Shown one piece after another: positions 8,260-16,502 of a stretch of DNA of 64,000 nucleotides (its first letter is position 1; the number at the start of each line of letters is the position of its first letter). The notes beneath the pieces are model-generated. The model searched no databases. It was not told the DNA's origin and worked only from the letters and a program-made list of their open reading frames with translations. The DNA lies in assembly GCA_013364255.1 (NCBI GenBank), contig CP054936.1, positions 4,370,853 through 4,434,852 of the forward strand, given 5' to 3'. The DNA is from Streptomyces seoulensis. Its GTDB lineage: Bacteria > Actinomycetota > Actinomycetes > Streptomycetales > Streptomycetaceae. The position numbers were made by a program, and so were the translations under genes.

Positions 8260-8697
8260 ATGACCGGAATGGACGCGCGGGACACCGACCTCAAGAAGGA
8301 GCTCGACGCCACGTTGCGGGCGCGCGGGGAGCTGGGCGACGAGTACGAGTCCGCGCTGGTGGACTCGTTCCTGGAGAAGGTCGACCAGCGCATCGACGGC
8401 GCCGTGGAGCGCCGGGTGCGCCGGCAGCTGGCCGAGCAGCGGCTGACGGCGGCGCGCGGCGCCCGGTCGCCGCAGCCCACGGACTCCTGGGGGGAGCGCT
8501 TCGGCTTCGGCATCGTCTCGCTGGTGCTGGCGGTGCCGCTGTCCGCGATCGGCGCCGGCGCGGCCCATCTGCCCGGTCTCATCGTGACCTGGGCGGGCAT
8601 CGTCGGCGTCAACGCGTTCCAGGCGGTCCGCGCCGACCCCGGCCTGTTCGGCCGTCGCCGCCGCGCCGACGCGAAGGACGGCGCCTGGGAGGACTGA
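8260..8697 (+). CDS. Small membrane-associated protein, unknown function
   Basis: This 145-residue protein begins with a charged helical region (about residues 1-60, LKKELDATLRARGELG and FLEKVDQRIDGAVERRVRRQL) and then has one long or two short hydrophobic segments near residues 80-120. The helix may be a coiled coil. A TAGCCT hexamer ends exactly seven bases before the ATG, as in leaderless streptomycete transcripts, and there is no ribosome site. ATG at 8269 (MDARDTD) is the other possible start. It is followed by a strong hairpin. Similar proteins are common in Streptomyces, but I know of no function. Confidence 0.7.
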   Translation: MTGMDARDTDLKKELDATLRARGELGDEYESALVDSFLEKVDQRIDGAVERRVRRQLAEQRLTAARGARSPQPTDSWGERFGFGIVSLVLAVPLSAIGAGAAHLPGLIVTWAGIVGVNAFQAVRADPGLFGRRRRADAKDGAWED

Positions 8698-8700
8698 CCG

Positions 8701-8739
8701 CGCGCGGGCCCGCCACCTGTCCGGTGCCGGGCCCGCGCG
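8701..8739. terminator. Hairpin terminator after the 8260 gene
   Basis: A perfect 12-bp stem CGCGCGGGCCCG (8701-8712) pairs with CGGGCCCGCGCG (8728-8739) across a 15-base loop, starting three bases after the stop codon. There is no T-tract, as is usual in streptomycetes. Confidence 0.75.
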
Positions 8740-8753
8740 GGGAAGAAGCGTGC

Positions 8754-9092
8754 GCGGGGACCGCCGCACCCCCATCGCTGGGGGGCGGGACGACGGCGGT
8801 CCCCGCGAGGGACGCGGGCCGGGTCAGGCCGGGCCTGCGCATCCAGGCGTCCATGGAGGTCCGGGAGCCGCTCCGGAGGTTCCTTGGCGCCGTCTCGCTC
8901 GCCGGCCGGGAAGGGGAGCCGCTCCCTTCCCGCCGACACCCACGACTCTGCCGGACGCGTGTTAAGCGGGTGCTGCGCGCACGTGACGTGCTCGTACCAG
9001 TTCCGCGACCGCTCCTCGACCGCAGGTCACCGGGAGTTCCGGCGGGCCGTGACGGGCCTGGCAGAGGAGCCTGCCGGGCCCCGGGACGGGAC
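8754..9092. other. Intergenic region with a second long hairpin
   Basis: A 13-bp perfect stem (8754-8766 with 8794-8806) encloses a smaller CCCCC/GGGGG hairpin. It is probably the bidirectional terminator between converging genes. From 8807 to 9092 I see no gene, RNA or repeat; this stretch is the 3' flank of the cbs gene. Confidence 0.55.
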
Positions 9093-10481
9093 CTACTGCT
9101 TGCCGCCCTTGGCCAGGAAGGCGAGCAGGTCCTGCCGGCTGACCACTCCGGTGGGCTTGCCCTCCACCAGGACGATCGCCGCGTCGGCGGTGCCGAGCAC
9201 CGTCATCAGGTCGCCGACCGGCTCGCCGGAGCCGACCTGCGGCAGCGGCGCGGACATGTGCTTCTCCAGCGGGTCCTCCAGGGAGGCCCGCTTGGTGAAC
9301 AGCGCGTCCAGCAGCTCCCGCTCGACGACGGAGCCGACGACCTCGGCCGCCATCACGTCCGGGTGGCCGGCGCCCGGCTTGACGATCGGCATCTGCGAGA
9401 CGCCGTACTCGCGCAGCACCTCGATGGCCTGGCCGACGGTCTCGTCGGGGTGCATGTGGACCAGGGAGGGGATGCCGCCCTCCTTGTCGTTCAGCACGTC
9501 GCCGACGCGGGCGCTGGGGCCCTCGTCCTCCAGGAAGCCGTAGTCGGCCATCCACTCGTCGTTGAAGATCTTGCTGAGGTAGCCGCGTCCGCTGTCCGGC
9601 AGCAGCACCACCACGACGTCGTCGGGGCCGAGCCGCTCGGCCACCTCCAGCGCCGCCACGACCGCCATGCCGCAGGAGCCGCCGACCAGCAGGCCCTCCT
9701 CCTTGGCCAGGCGGCGGGTCATCTGGAAGGAGTCCTTGTCGGAGACGGCGACGATCTCGTCGGCGACGGTCCGGTCGTAGGCGGTGGGCCAGAAGTCCTC
9801 GCCGACGCCCTCGACGAGGTACGGCCGCCCGGAGCCGCCGGAGTACACCGAGCCCTCGGGGTCGGCGCCGACGACCTTGACCTTGCCGCCGCTGGCGTCC
9901 TTCAGGTAGCGGCCGGTGCCGGAGATGGTGCCGCCGGTGCCGACGCCCGCCACGAAGTGGGTGATCTTCCCGTCGGTCTGCTCCCACAGCTCGGGGCCGG
10001 TGGAGTGATAGTGCGACAGGGGGTTGTTCGGGTTGGAGTACTGGTCGGGCTTCCACGCGCCCGGCGTCTCACGGACCAGCCGGTCGGAGACGTTGTAGTA
10101 CGAGTCCGGGTGCTCCGGGTCGACGGCCGTGGGGCACACGACCACTTCGGCCCCGTAGGCGCGCAGCACGTTGATCTTGTCGGTGGAGACCTTGTCCGGG
10201 CACACGAAGATGCACTTGTAGCCCTTCTGCTGGGCCACGATGGCGAGGCCGACGCCCGTGTTGCCGCTGGTGGGCTCGACGATCGTGCCGCCGGGCTTCA
10301 GCTCCCCGCTCTTCTCCGCCGCCTCGATCATCCGCAGGGCGATGCGGTCCTTCACGGAGCCGCCGGGGTTGAAGTACTCGACCTTGGCCAGGACGGTCGC
10401 CTTGATGCCCTTGCTGACGTTGTTGAGCCGTACCAGCGGGGTGTTGCCGACGAGGCTGATCATCGAGTCGTGGAATCGCAC
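9093..10481 (-). CDS. cbs: Cystathionine beta-synthase
   Basis: The protein has 462 residues. It is a PLP fold-type II enzyme condensing serine and homocysteine to cystathionine, the first step of reverse transsulphuration. Visible motifs are the PLP lysine in NPGGSVKDRIAL, the substrate loop EPTSGNTGVGLAI and the phosphate-binding GTGGTISGTGRYL. A C-terminal pair of CBS domains (about residues 330-460, GVSQMPIV and GVVSRQDLLAFL) follows, as in eukaryotic and actinobacterial enzymes. The chosen start is the GTG behind GGAG; the reading frame upstream is non-conserved. It is divergent from the SGNH hydrolase gene across 160 bases and stands alone as a unit. Confidence 0.95.
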   Translation of the reverse strand: MRFHDSMISLVGNTPLVRLNNVSKGIKATVLAKVEYFNPGGSVKDRIALRMIEAAEKSGELKPGGTIVEPTSGNTGVGLAIVAQQKGYKCIFVCPDKVSTDKINVLRAYGAEVVVCPTAVDPEHPDSYYNVSDRLVRETPGAWKPDQYSNPNNPLSHYHSTGPELWEQTDGKITHFVAGVGTGGTISGTGRYLKDASGGKVKVVGADPEGSVYSGGSGRPYLVEGVGEDFWPTAYDRTVADEIVAVSDKDSFQMTRRLAKEEGLLVGGSCGMAVVAALEVAERLGPDDVVVVLLPDSGRGYLSKIFNDEWMADYGFLEDEGPSARVGDVLNDKEGGIPSLVHMHPDETVGQAIEVLREYGVSQMPIVKPGAGHPDVMAAEVVGSVVERELLDALFTKRASLEDPLEKHMSAPLPQVGSGEPVGDLMTVLGTADAAIVLVEGKPTGVVSRQDLLAFLAKGGKQ

Positions 10482-10641
10482 CGTTGTCTCCGGTCGCTGC
10501 AAAAGATGTGGTCGTGGTGGTTCCGTCAGCCTACGGCCCCGGCCGGGACTCGGACGGGCGTTCACTCGCTGTCGCGATTGGACGACGGTCGGTACGGGGC
10601 AAGGAGTGGGTGTACGGCTTCGCGGGAGGTGGCAGCCAGTC

Positions 10642-11667
10642 ATGACGAGCATGTCGAGGGCGAGGGTGGCCCGGCGGATCGCGGCCGGCGCCGCGTACGG
10701 GGGCGGGGGGATCGGGCTGGCCGGCGCGGCGGCCGTCGGGCTGCTGCTGGCCGAGGTGCGGCTGGCCCGGCGCCATGTGGGCAACGGCGCCGACCACCGC
10801 GTACCGCAGGCCGACGGGCTGTACGGCCCCGCCTACGCCGTCCCCGGCGAGCCGCCGCTGCGGCTGGTCCTGCTCGGCGACTCCACGGCGGCCGGGCAGG
10901 GCGTGCACCGGGCCGGGCAGACGCCGGGCGCGCTGCTGGCGTCGGGCCTGGCGGCGGTGGCGGAGCGGCCGGTGCGGCTGCGCAACGTCGCGGTGACCGG
11001 CGCCCGCTCCGACGACCTGGACCGCCAGGTCTCCCTGGTGCTGGCCGATCCGGCGCAGCCGCCGGACATCTGCGTGATCATGGTCGGCGCCAACGACGTG
11101 ACCCACCGGATGCCGCCGACCCGCTCGGTGCGCCACCTCTCGGCGGCGGTACGGCGGCTGCGCACCGCGGGCGCGGAGGTGGTCGTGGGGACCTGCCCCG
11201 ACCTCGGGACCATCGAGCCGGTGCAGCAGCCGCTGCGCTGGCTGGCCCGGCGCACCTCGCGGCAGCTGGCGGCGGCGCAGACGATCGGGGTGGTGGGGCA
11301 GGGGGGCCGCACGGTGTCGCTGGGCGATCTGCTGGGGCCCGAGTTCGAGGCGAACCCGCGGGAGCTGTTCGGCCCGGACAACTACCACCCCTCCGCCGAG
11401 GGGTACGCCACGGCGGCGATGGCGGTGCTGCCGACGGTGTGCGCGGCGCTCGGGCTGTGGCCGGCGGAGGAGGAGCGGCCGGACGTGTCGCGGCGCGAGG
11501 GGTTCCTGCCGGTGGCGCGGGCGGCGGCGGAGGCGGCGTCGGAGGCCGGTACGGAGGTCGCCGCCGCCCTGCCCACCGGGCCGCGGGGGCCGTGGGCGCT
11601 GCTGAAGCGGCGGCGCAGGCGGCGGGTGTCGGCGACGGAGCCCGCACCGGTGCGGACGGTGACGTGA
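10642..11667 (+). CDS. SGNH/GDSL family hydrolase, membrane-anchored
   Basis: The protein has 341 residues. After a basic N-terminus and one hydrophobic segment (about residues 15-38), an SGNH esterase domain follows: the nucleophile block VLLGDSTAAGQG, block II with NVAVTGARS, block III IMVGANDVTHRM (Asn) and the C-terminal DNYHPSAEGY (Asp/His). It is probably an esterase or lipase held at the outer face of the membrane. Its tail is basic (KRRRRRRVSA). GGGAGG precedes the ATG at 10642; ATG at 10651 is the alternative. The natural substrate is unknown. Confidence 0.88.
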   Translation: MTSMSRARVARRIAAGAAYGGGGIGLAGAAAVGLLLAEVRLARRHVGNGADHRVPQADGLYGPAYAVPGEPPLRLVLLGDSTAAGQGVHRAGQTPGALLASGLAAVAERPVRLRNVAVTGARSDDLDRQVSLVLADPAQPPDICVIMVGANDVTHRMPPTRSVRHLSAAVRRLRTAGAEVVVGTCPDLGTIEPVQQPLRWLARRTSRQLAAAQTIGVVGQGGRTVSLGDLLGPEFEANPRELFGPDNYHPSAEGYATAAMAVLPTVCAALGLWPAEEERPDVSRREGFLPVARAAAEAASEAGTEVAAALPTGPRGPWALLKRRRRRRVSATEPAPVRTVT

Positions 11668-11699
11668 TCGAGGGCGCCGTGCCCCCTCGGTCGCCGCCA

Positions 11700-11766
11700 G
11701 GGGGCTTCGCCCCCCGGACCCCCTGGTCGGCCTGAACGGCCTCGTCCTCAAACGCCGGACGGGCTG
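11700..11766. repeat. Streptomycete-type interspersed palindromic repeat
   Basis: The element contains the hairpin GGGGGC-TTC-GCCCCC (11700-11714) and then GGCCTCGTCCTCAAACGCCG and GACGGGCTG. From memory, both are among the commonest short intergenic repeats in streptomycete genomes. A related hairpin occurs at 33416-33430. It lies just after the SGNH hydrolase gene and may act as its terminator. Confidence 0.7.
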
Positions 11767-11816
11767 TTGGTGCGGGCGTCGCCTGGTGAGCCCGCACCCG
11801 AGCCCACCGAAAAAGC

Positions 11817-11824
11817 AAGCGCTT
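11817..11824. promoter_or_regulatory. AAGCGCTT palindrome upstream of the thiolase gene
   Basis: GCAAGCGCTTAG contains an 8-bp palindrome 106 bases before the thiolase ATG, in a locally AT-richer stretch. It resembles operator half-sites of TetR- or LacI-type regulators of fatty-acid or sugar genes, but it is short and unproven. Confidence 0.3.
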
Positions 11825-11929
11825 AGAAAACTGCGGTCAGGGTCACACCGCCACCCCCGTGACCCGGACCATACGTACGGGTAACTTCCAGACCAGCCCT
11901 GCCCGTCACCGCACCCCCGTGGAGCCCTG

Positions 11930-13150
11930 ATGCCCGAAGCCGTCATCGTCTCGACCGCCCGCTCGCCCATCGGCCGCGCCGTCAAGGGCTCCCTGAAGGA
12001 CCTGCGCCCCGACGACCTCACCGCCACCATCGTGCAGGCGGCGCTCGCCAAGGTCCCCGAGCTGGACCCGAAGGACATCGACGACCTGATGCTCGGCTGC
12101 GGTCTGCCCGGCGGCGAGCAGGGCCACAACCTCGGCCGGATCGTCGCCGTGCAGATGGGCATGGACCACCTGCCCGGCTGCACGGTCACCCGTTACTGTT
12201 CCTCCTCGCTCCAGACCTCCCGGATGGCCCTGCACGCCATCAAGGCCGGCGAGGGCGACGTGTTCATCTCGGCCGGCGTCGAGACGGTCTCCCGCTTCGC
12301 CAAGGGCAGCTCCGACGGCCTGCCGGGCACGCACAACCCGCTGTTCGCCGAGGCCGAGGCCCGCACCGAGGCCGTCGCCCAGCAGGAGGGCACCACCTGG
12401 CACGACCCGCGCGAGGACGGCCTGGTCCCCGACGCCTACATCGCGATGGGCCAGACCGCCGAGAACCTGGCCCGCTGGAAGGGCGTCAGCCGCCAGGAGA
12501 TGGACGAGTTCGGCGTCCGCTCGCAGAACCTGGCCGAGGAAGCCCTCAAGAACGGCTTCTGGGAGCGCGAGATCACCCCCGTGACCCTGCCGGACGGCAC
12601 GGTCGTCTCGAAGGACGACGGTCCCCGCGCCGGCGTCACCCTGGAGGGTGTCTCCGGCCTCAAGCCGGTCTTCCGCCCCGACGGCCTGGTCACCGCCGCC
12701 AACTGCTGCCCGCTCAACGACGGCGCCGCCGCGCTCGTCATCATGTCCGACACCAAGGCGCGCGAGCTGGGTCTGACCCCGCTGGCCCGGATCGTCTCCA
12801 CCGGCGTCTCCGGCCTGTCCCCGGAGATCATGGGCCTCGGCCCGGTCGAGGCCAGCAAGCAGGCGCTGAAGCGGGCCGGCCTGGGCATCGGCGACATCGA
12901 CCTGGTCGAGATCAACGAGGCGTTCGCCGCCCAGGTGATCCCCTCCTACCGCGACCTCGGCATCGACCTGGACAAGCTGAACGTCAACGGCGGCGCCATC
13001 GCGGTCGGCCACCCCTTCGGCATGACCGGCGCCCGGATCACCGGCACGCTGATCAACTCGCTCCAGTTCCACGACAAGCAGTTCGGCCTGGAGACCATGT
13101 GCGTCGGCGGCGGCCAGGGCATGGCCATGGTCATCGAGCGCCTGAGCTGA
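11930..13150 (+). CDS. Acetyl-CoA C-acyltransferase (thiolase)
   Basis: This 406-residue thiolase cleaves 3-ketoacyl-CoA or makes acetoacetyl-CoA. The nucleophilic cysteine lies in TVTRYCSSSLQT (Cys90). The C-terminal motifs NEAFAAQV, GGAIAVGHPFGMTGARI and CVGGGQGMAMV carry the catalytic histidine and second cysteine. The sequence around Cys90 (RYCSSSLQT) resembles FadA5-type or degradative thiolases rather than the NCxCxSG pattern of PhbA. No fadB is adjacent, so it appears to be a single-gene unit. The start codon is ATG in good family register, although the ribosome site is weak. Confidence 0.92.
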   Translation: MPEAVIVSTARSPIGRAVKGSLKDLRPDDLTATIVQAALAKVPELDPKDIDDLMLGCGLPGGEQGHNLGRIVAVQMGMDHLPGCTVTRYCSSSLQTSRMALHAIKAGEGDVFISAGVETVSRFAKGSSDGLPGTHNPLFAEAEARTEAVAQQEGTTWHDPREDGLVPDAYIAMGQTAENLARWKGVSRQEMDEFGVRSQNLAEEALKNGFWEREITPVTLPDGTVVSKDDGPRAGVTLEGVSGLKPVFRPDGLVTAANCCPLNDGAAALVIMSDTKARELGLTPLARIVSTGVSGLSPEIMGLGPVEASKQALKRAGLGIGDIDLVEINEAFAAQVIPSYRDLGIDLDKLNVNGGAIAVGHPFGMTGARITGTLINSLQFHDKQFGLETMCVGGGQGMAMVIERLS

Positions 13151-13190
13151 CCCCGCGCGGCGTGAGCGCCTGAGCCGACCCCGCGCGGCG
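13136..13190 (+). repeat. 27-bp tandem duplication at the thiolase 3' end
   Basis: GAGCGCCTGAGCTGACCCCG and the seven following bases (13136-13162) are repeated with one change at 13164-13190. The first copy carries the thiolase stop codon TGA; in the second copy that base is changed (CCGA). Confidence 0.85.
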
Positions 13191-13236
13191 GCGACGTGAG
13201 GGACCGTCAGTGGCCGCCGGGGCACCCAGCGTGAAC

Positions 13237-13279
13237 GAACGGCCCGGAATGCAGGAAACCCCTGGATTCCGGGCCGTTC
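13237..13279. terminator. Hairpin terminator downstream of the thiolase gene
   Basis: A perfect 14-bp stem GAACGGCCCGGAAT (13237-13250) and ATTCCGGGCCGTTC (13266-13279) has a 15-base loop. T residues follow on the + strand (TTCTGTG). The next gene's promoter must lie between 13280 and 13483. Confidence 0.75.
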
Positions 13280-13483
13280 TGTGATCCAATCTCCCCCAGA
13301 GTGTGACCTACTTCGCTTCAGGGGGAGATCTTCCCAGGTCAACAGCGTCACGCCAGGCGGCTCAAGCGTCCCACAAGCCCCATTCCTGTCCGTTTCGTGA
13401 CGTTACGCACTGACAGCTGGATAGTCCGCCCTTCAAGCTGATGTAGGAAGTCGGGGGTCCACCTTGAACCCGGGAGTACGTCA

Positions 13484-14287
13484 GTGAGCGCCATGCCCAT
13501 CGCCCTGCTGCTCACCACGGCCGCCACCGGCGCCGTGGGCGTCGCCGTCCTGCGCACCCTTTTCGCGCTGCGCCGGCAGGTCGCGGCGTTGCAGAACCAG
13601 CTCGCCGAGAACCACGCCGCGACGGCGCGGGCCCTGCTGCCCGCCGCCCGCGGCCAGGCGGACGCCGAGCACATACGCACCGCCGTGGTCCAGGCGCTCG
13701 CGGAGGAGCGGGAGCGTGAGCTCGCCGAGGCGCGGGCCTTCTGGGCCGCGCAGGAGGCGCGGGACGCCGCCGACGCGCCGTCCCTGCTCGGACTGCCCGA
13801 CAGCGAGCTGTTCCTGCCCCGGCAGGCCGACTTCGTGGGGTTCGAGCACCTGGAGCCGGTGACCGAGACCGGCGCCGACGCCGACGAGGCGTCCGGCGCG
13901 AGCGCCGGTGAGTCCGCCGAGCTGGCCGCGGCCCGCCGCCGCCACCCCTCGCACCCCGACTTCACCCCGCACGCCTCCCCGGTCGTCGGCGACCACGAGC
14001 GCACCGTCGCCACCCTGGAGAAGCTGGCCGAGGACGCGGTGGAGCTGGCCGACGTCCGGCCCGGCCCGCTGGGCACCCTGGACGTCTACGTCTTCGCCGA
14101 CGGCACGACCCTCTGCATGACGCCGGGCCACCGCGAGACCGCGGACCGGCTCGCCGCCGCGCTGCACGCCGGCGAGTGTCCCGTCCTGCTGGGCGGCTCG
14201 GGCATCTCCGGCGCCTACACCCTGACCTTCGCCTGCGGCGAGGAGAACGTGTACATCCTGGCGGACCGGGTCATCGCCTCCCTCTGA
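13484..14287 (+). CDS. Membrane-anchored coiled-coil protein, unknown function
   Basis: The protein has 267 residues. An N-terminal transmembrane segment (about residues 4-24) is followed by a likely coiled coil (residues 28-90, RRQVAALQNQLAENHAATAR and EERERELAEARAFWAAQEAR). A conserved-looking C-terminal domain (residues 150-267) contains HPSHPDFTPHASPV and ends in AYTLTFACGEENVYILADRV. The GTG start follows GGGAG. Related proteins occur across Streptomyces, but I do not recognise a function. It is transcribed alone and converges with the gene at 14398. Confidence 0.7.
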   Translation: MSAMPIALLLTTAATGAVGVAVLRTLFALRRQVAALQNQLAENHAATARALLPAARGQADAEHIRTAVVQALAEERERELAEARAFWAAQEARDAADAPSLLGLPDSELFLPRQADFVGFEHLEPVTETGADADEASGASAGESAELAAARRRHPSHPDFTPHASPVVGDHERTVATLEKLAEDAVELADVRPGPLGTLDVYVFADGTTLCMTPGHRETADRLAAALHAGECPVLLGGSGISGAYTLTFACGEENVYILADRVIASL

Positions 14288-14397
14288 CCCGCCCCGGCGC
14301 GCGGCCGCCGCCCGGCCCGCCGCCGCCCGCTCCGGCGCACGCCGCCCGCGCCCGCCGCGCCCGTCACGCGCCTACGCCGTCCGCCCCCGCGCGCCCG

Positions 14398-14709
14398 TCA
14401 CACCCCGGCGCGTTTCTGGGCCTCCGTCACCAGGCGGACCGCCTCCTCCACCTCGGCCTCGTCCTTCAGCACGAGGGCCAGGTCGTGTCCGGCCACGGTG
14501 ATCTGGTCAGCGACGGCGAACATGCCCGCGTCCGGCATCTCCCGCGGCTCCCGCTCCGGCGCCTCGGCGAGCTGGGCCCGCCGGGCGAACTCCCTGGCCA
14601 GCGCCAGCGCCTCCGCGGCCGCGCTGCGTTGCAGCCGGCTCTGCGGGGCCGCCCGCAGGCGGTCGGCGAAGTGATCCACTGCCCGGCTCAGCGATGTCGT
14701 GTCAACCAC
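14398..14709 (-). CDS. Small helical protein, unknown function
   Basis: This 103-residue, mostly helical, acidic protein begins VDTTSLSRAVDHFADRLRAA and ends in a helix LKDEAEVEEAVRLVTEAQKR. The GTG start has no ribosome-binding site. Instead, a TAGTCT -10 hexamer lies six bases upstream with TTGGCA 19 bases before that, so a leaderless transcript is likely. It is divergent from the DUF4287 gene across about 100 bases. No domain was recognised. Confidence 0.65.
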   Translation of the reverse strand: MVDTTSLSRAVDHFADRLRAAPQSRLQRSAAAEALALAREFARRAQLAEAPEREPREMPDAGMFAVADQITVAGHDLALVLKDEAEVEEAVRLVTEAQKRAGV

Positions 14710-14715
14710 GTCGCG

Positions 14716-14746
14716 AGACTACGCGCCGCACCCGGACTGTTGCCAA
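14716..14746 (-). promoter_or_regulatory. Probable leaderless promoter of the 14398 gene
   Basis: On the minus strand, TTGGCA (14741-14746), a 19-base spacer and TAGTCT (14716-14721) end six bases before the GTG start. The spacing suits transcription beginning at or next to the start codon. Confidence 0.45.
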
Positions 14747-14810
14747 TGAGCGAACCCTCGGGCACGGTGACGTGAAGGACCGGCTTCGTCGAAAGCGTCC
14801 GGAGGCGCCG

Positions 14811-15038
14811 ATGTCCCAAGTCTTCTCCCAGGAGACCCACCGCAACCTGCTCGCCCGCATCCCCCAGTGCACCGGTCGTGAGGTCACCGACTGGCTGCGC
14901 ACCGTCGAAGAGGGCCCGGCGCTCTGTTTCGAGGAGAAACTCAGCTGGCTCCGCCACGAACACAACCTCGCGTACGGCCACGCCAAGGCGATCATCCACG
15001 AGTACGACCTGAGGAGGGCCGCCCGCAAGCTGCTCTAG
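14811..15038 (+). CDS. DUF4287 domain protein
   Basis: This 75-residue protein has a DUF4287-like pattern: TGREVTDWLRTVEEGP, then KLSWLRHEHNLAYGHAKAII and HEYDLRRAARKLL. The ATG follows GGAGG by six bases. DUF4287 proteins are small and widespread in actinobacteria, and their role is unknown; the helical, basic sequence could bind nucleic acid, but this is a guess. It ends 55 bases before a strong bidirectional terminator. Confidence 0.85.
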   Translation: MSQVFSQETHRNLLARIPQCTGREVTDWLRTVEEGPALCFEEKLSWLRHEHNLAYGHAKAIIHEYDLRRAARKLL

Positions 15039-15092
15039 GCCGCGGACGTCGCTCCGGGCGGCGGACGTCGCTCCCGGCGGCGCGGGAACGGC

Positions 15093-15122
15093 GAAGGGCC
15101 CCGGCCGGAGCCGGGGCCCTTC
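15093..15122. terminator. Bidirectional hairpin terminator
   Basis: GAAGGGCCCCGGC (15093-15105) pairs perfectly with GCCGGGGCCCTTC (15110-15122) around a four-base loop, between the converging DUF4287 and Bax-inhibitor-1 genes. Confidence 0.85.
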
Positions 15123-15156
15123 CGCGAAGAACGCGGACGTCGGTCGTGCGCGGACG

Positions 15157-16068
15157 TCAGTCGTTCTGGTTGAGGATCGCGATGATCCGCAGGAACTCCA
15201 TGTAGATCCACACCAGCGTCAGCGTCAGGCCGAAGGCGGCGAGCCAGGCCTCCTCGCGCGGCGCGCCGTAGTTCACGCCGTCCTCGACCTGCTTGAAGTC
15301 CAGGGCCAGGAAGCAGGCGCCCAGGATGACGCCGATGATGCCGAAGAGGATGCCGAGGCCGCCGCTGCGGAAGCCGAGGCCGTCCCCGCCGCCGAACGCG
15401 GCGAACAGCAGGTTCACCATCATCAGCAGCACGAAGCCGAGCGCGGCCGCCATCACGAAGCCGTAGAAGCGGCGGTTGACCCGGATCCAGCCCGCCTTGT
15501 AGGCGACGAGCACGGCGGCGAAGACCGCCATCGTGCCGAGCACGGCCTGCATGGCGGCGCCGCTGGCGATGCGGTTGTCGACCACGCTGGAGACGACGCC
15601 GAGGAACACGCCCTCGAACGCCGCGTAGGTCAGGATCAGCGCGGGCGAGGCCTTGCGCTTGAAGGACTGGACGAAGCCCAGCACCATCGCGATCAGCGCG
15701 GCGCCGATCCCGATGCCGTAGGACCGGCCGATGTGCGCGTCGTCGACGGGCAGCAGCGCCCAGGCGAGCGCGGCGGTGACCACCAGCACGCCGAGCGTGG
15801 AGGCGGTGCGCACGACGACGTCGTCCATCGTCATGCGGCCGGCGGCGGCCGGGGCCTGCGGCGGCGCGCCGTACTGAAGGTCCTGCTGGGCGTAAGGGTT
15901 CTGCGCGTAGGGGTTGCCGCTCGGCTGGGCGTACGGACCGCCCTGCGCGTACGGATTGCCCTGCGTGCCGACTGCGGGGCCCCCGGCCTGCGGCGCGGTG
16001 TTGAAGCCGGCGTAGCCGTTGTCGCGGCTGAACCCCCGTCGCGAGAAGACCGGGTTTCTGCTCCTCAT
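15157..16068 (-). CDS. Bax inhibitor-1/YccA family membrane protein
   Basis: The protein has 303 residues. Residues 1-75 form a Gly/Tyr/Pro/Gln-rich cytoplasmic tail with repeated NPYAQ motifs. Residues about 85-300 hold seven hydrophobic segments of the BI-1/TMBIM fold, including LALDFKQVEDGVNYGAPREE and the C-terminal LTLTLVWIYMEFLRIIAIL. TMBIM proteins are proton-sensitive calcium leak channels in other bacteria; the role in streptomycetes is not established. The ATG at 16068 follows GGAGGAG. Its promoter lies between it and the bldA 3' end. The NPYAQ tail could bind a partner. Confidence 0.9.
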   Translation of the reverse strand: MRSRNPVFSRRGFSRDNGYAGFNTAPQAGGPAVGTQGNPYAQGGPYAQPSGNPYAQNPYAQQDLQYGAPPQAPAAAGRMTMDDVVVRTASTLGVLVVTAALAWALLPVDDAHIGRSYGIGIGAALIAMVLGFVQSFKRKASPALILTYAAFEGVFLGVVSSVVDNRIASGAAMQAVLGTMAVFAAVLVAYKAGWIRVNRRFYGFVMAAALGFVLLMMVNLLFAAFGGGDGLGFRSGGLGILFGIIGVILGACFLALDFKQVEDGVNYGAPREEAWLAAFGLTLTLVWIYMEFLRIIAILNQND

Positions 16069-16364
16069 CTCACTCCTCCATGGCCGCACGTCGCGGCCTT
16101 GGCTCAAGAGTAATGGAACGGCAAAGGATCGACCCTAGTACCTGGGAAGGATCTTTCCCCCGCCTTGCTGCGGAACACGCTACGCGGACGGGCGATTCCC
16201 GGCACGGTCCACGGGCGATCATGACCGACCCGGTACACGTCCGGAACCTGCCGGAGACAGGACCGCGGGGGCGGCGTCCGGAGGACGGCGGGGAGGGGGC
16301 CGCGGGGGAAGCGACGGCGGCGTCGGCCCGGGGTGGTCACCGGCACGACACCGCTTGGTGGAAG

Positions 16365-16447
16365 TCCCCGGAACCGGACTCGAACCGGTACGCCCGCGAG
16401 GGGCAGCGAGGTTTAAGCTCGCCGTGTCTGCATTCCACCATCCGGGG
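16365..16447 (-). tRNA. bldA: tRNA-Leu(UAA), the bldA developmental tRNA
   Basis: The class II tRNA folds fully. The acceptor is CCCCGGA paired with TCCGGGG and discriminator A. The anticodon stem GCGAG/CTCGC holds loop CTTAAAC with anticodon UAA (+ strand 16413-16415). The extra arm pairs GCCC with GGGC, and the T-arm is ACCGG-TTCGAGT-CCGGT. CCA is not encoded. In streptomycetes this is the only tRNA reading the rare UUA codon. Loss of it blocks aerial growth and antibiotic production because key regulators such as adpA carry a TTA codon. By eye I found no in-frame TTA codon in the neighbouring genes. Confidence 0.97.
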
Positions 16448-16483
16448 CCAGGCCGTGGGTTCCGCGCCGGGGTCCCGAGCCTA

Positions 16484-16502
16484 TCGGGACGCACCATCCC
16501 GA
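16484..16502. promoter_or_regulatory. Inverted repeat in the bldA promoter region
   Basis: TCGGGA (16484-16489) and TCCCGA (16497-16502) form an inverted repeat with a 7-base gap, 37-55 bases upstream of the tRNA 5' end. On the minus strand a TAGGCT hexamer partly overlaps its left arm and could be the bldA -10. No convincing -35 is seen. Confidence 0.4.

Noticed and set aside
8724..11735. 1003-codon + strand frame across cbs and the esterase gene
   Set aside because: cbs and the SGNH hydrolase have clear motifs in other frames; this frame has none.
16365..16447. tRNA-Leu with a different acceptor starting one base further upstream
   Set aside because: Only CCCCGGA pairs perfectly with TCCGGGG and leaves A as discriminator, as tRNA-Leu requires.
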